Positions 58,721-64,000 of a DNA stretch of 64,000 bases are shown one piece after another; within the stretch, counting starts at the first letter, position 1; every line of letters begins with the position of its first letter. A program made the position numbers and the translations under genes. The stretch is from Musa acuminata AAA Group (Eukaryota; Streptophyta; Magnoliopsida; Zingiberales; Musaceae). The notes below the pieces were generated by a model that saw only the letters and a list, made by a program, of their open reading frames with translations, did no database searches and had not been told where the DNA came from. The stretch covers positions 25,253,501 to 25,317,500 of the forward strand of contig NC_088339.1 in the NCBI RefSeq assembly GCF_036884655.1, written 5' to 3'.

Positions 58721-64000
<5,280 letters not shown>

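Overview
The window is nuclear DNA from a flowering plant. Every large gene is split by GT-AG introns, gene order is loose, and the spaces between genes are AT-rich with many (TC)n, (AG)n and (TA)n microsatellites. The ADH1 N-terminus, GC-rich first exons and (GA)n leaders suggest a commelinid monocot. A banana-type (Zingiberales) genome is my best guess, but that is inference from style and not from a diagnostic marker. I saw no rRNA, tRNA, CRISPR array, organellar block or virus.

Layout from left to right: a divergent actin (+, 73-1519); alcohol dehydrogenase ADH1 (+, 2456-4746); an intergenic block of about 4.4 kb holding an AT-rich inverted-repeat element; a GH28 polygalacturonase-like gene (-, 9182-11196); a plastid-targeted-looking SAL1-type 3'(2'),5'-bisphosphate nucleotidase (+, 11624-16541); a BAT1/GABA-permease-type amino acid transporter (-, 16659-19959); a TIC32-like short-chain dehydrogenase (-, 20901-23584); a single-exon PORR organelle RNA-binding protein (-, 25184-26341); a 530-bp inverted-repeat element with 102-bp tandem repeats; a patellin (-, 30908-33333) whose GOLD domain is broken by a 1-base insertion; a small two-pass-like membrane protein (+, 35093-35455); a CPK4/11-type calcium-dependent kinase (+, 37646-43361); a two-CBS plus PB1 membrane-anchored protein (+, 44904-56672); a degenerate LINE fragment with a perfect hairpin; and the 3' eleven exons of a LACS8/9-type long-chain acyl-CoA synthetase (-, 58721 to past 64000).

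I rebuilt each exon chain by hand and checked splice phase. All multi-exon genes close in frame across every junction except the patellin. Predicted lengths are 375, 380, 487, 427, 515, 325, 385, 495 and 545 aa for actin, ADH, PG, SAL1, BAT1, SDR, PORR, CDPK and CBS-PB1. These are ordinary housekeeping and signalling genes in a plant chromosome arm, not an operon or a single pathway. I found no evidence of a new multi-gene system. The items worth a second look are the actin isovariant, the patellin frameshift, three inverted-repeat elements, and a few tight gene-gene arrangements.
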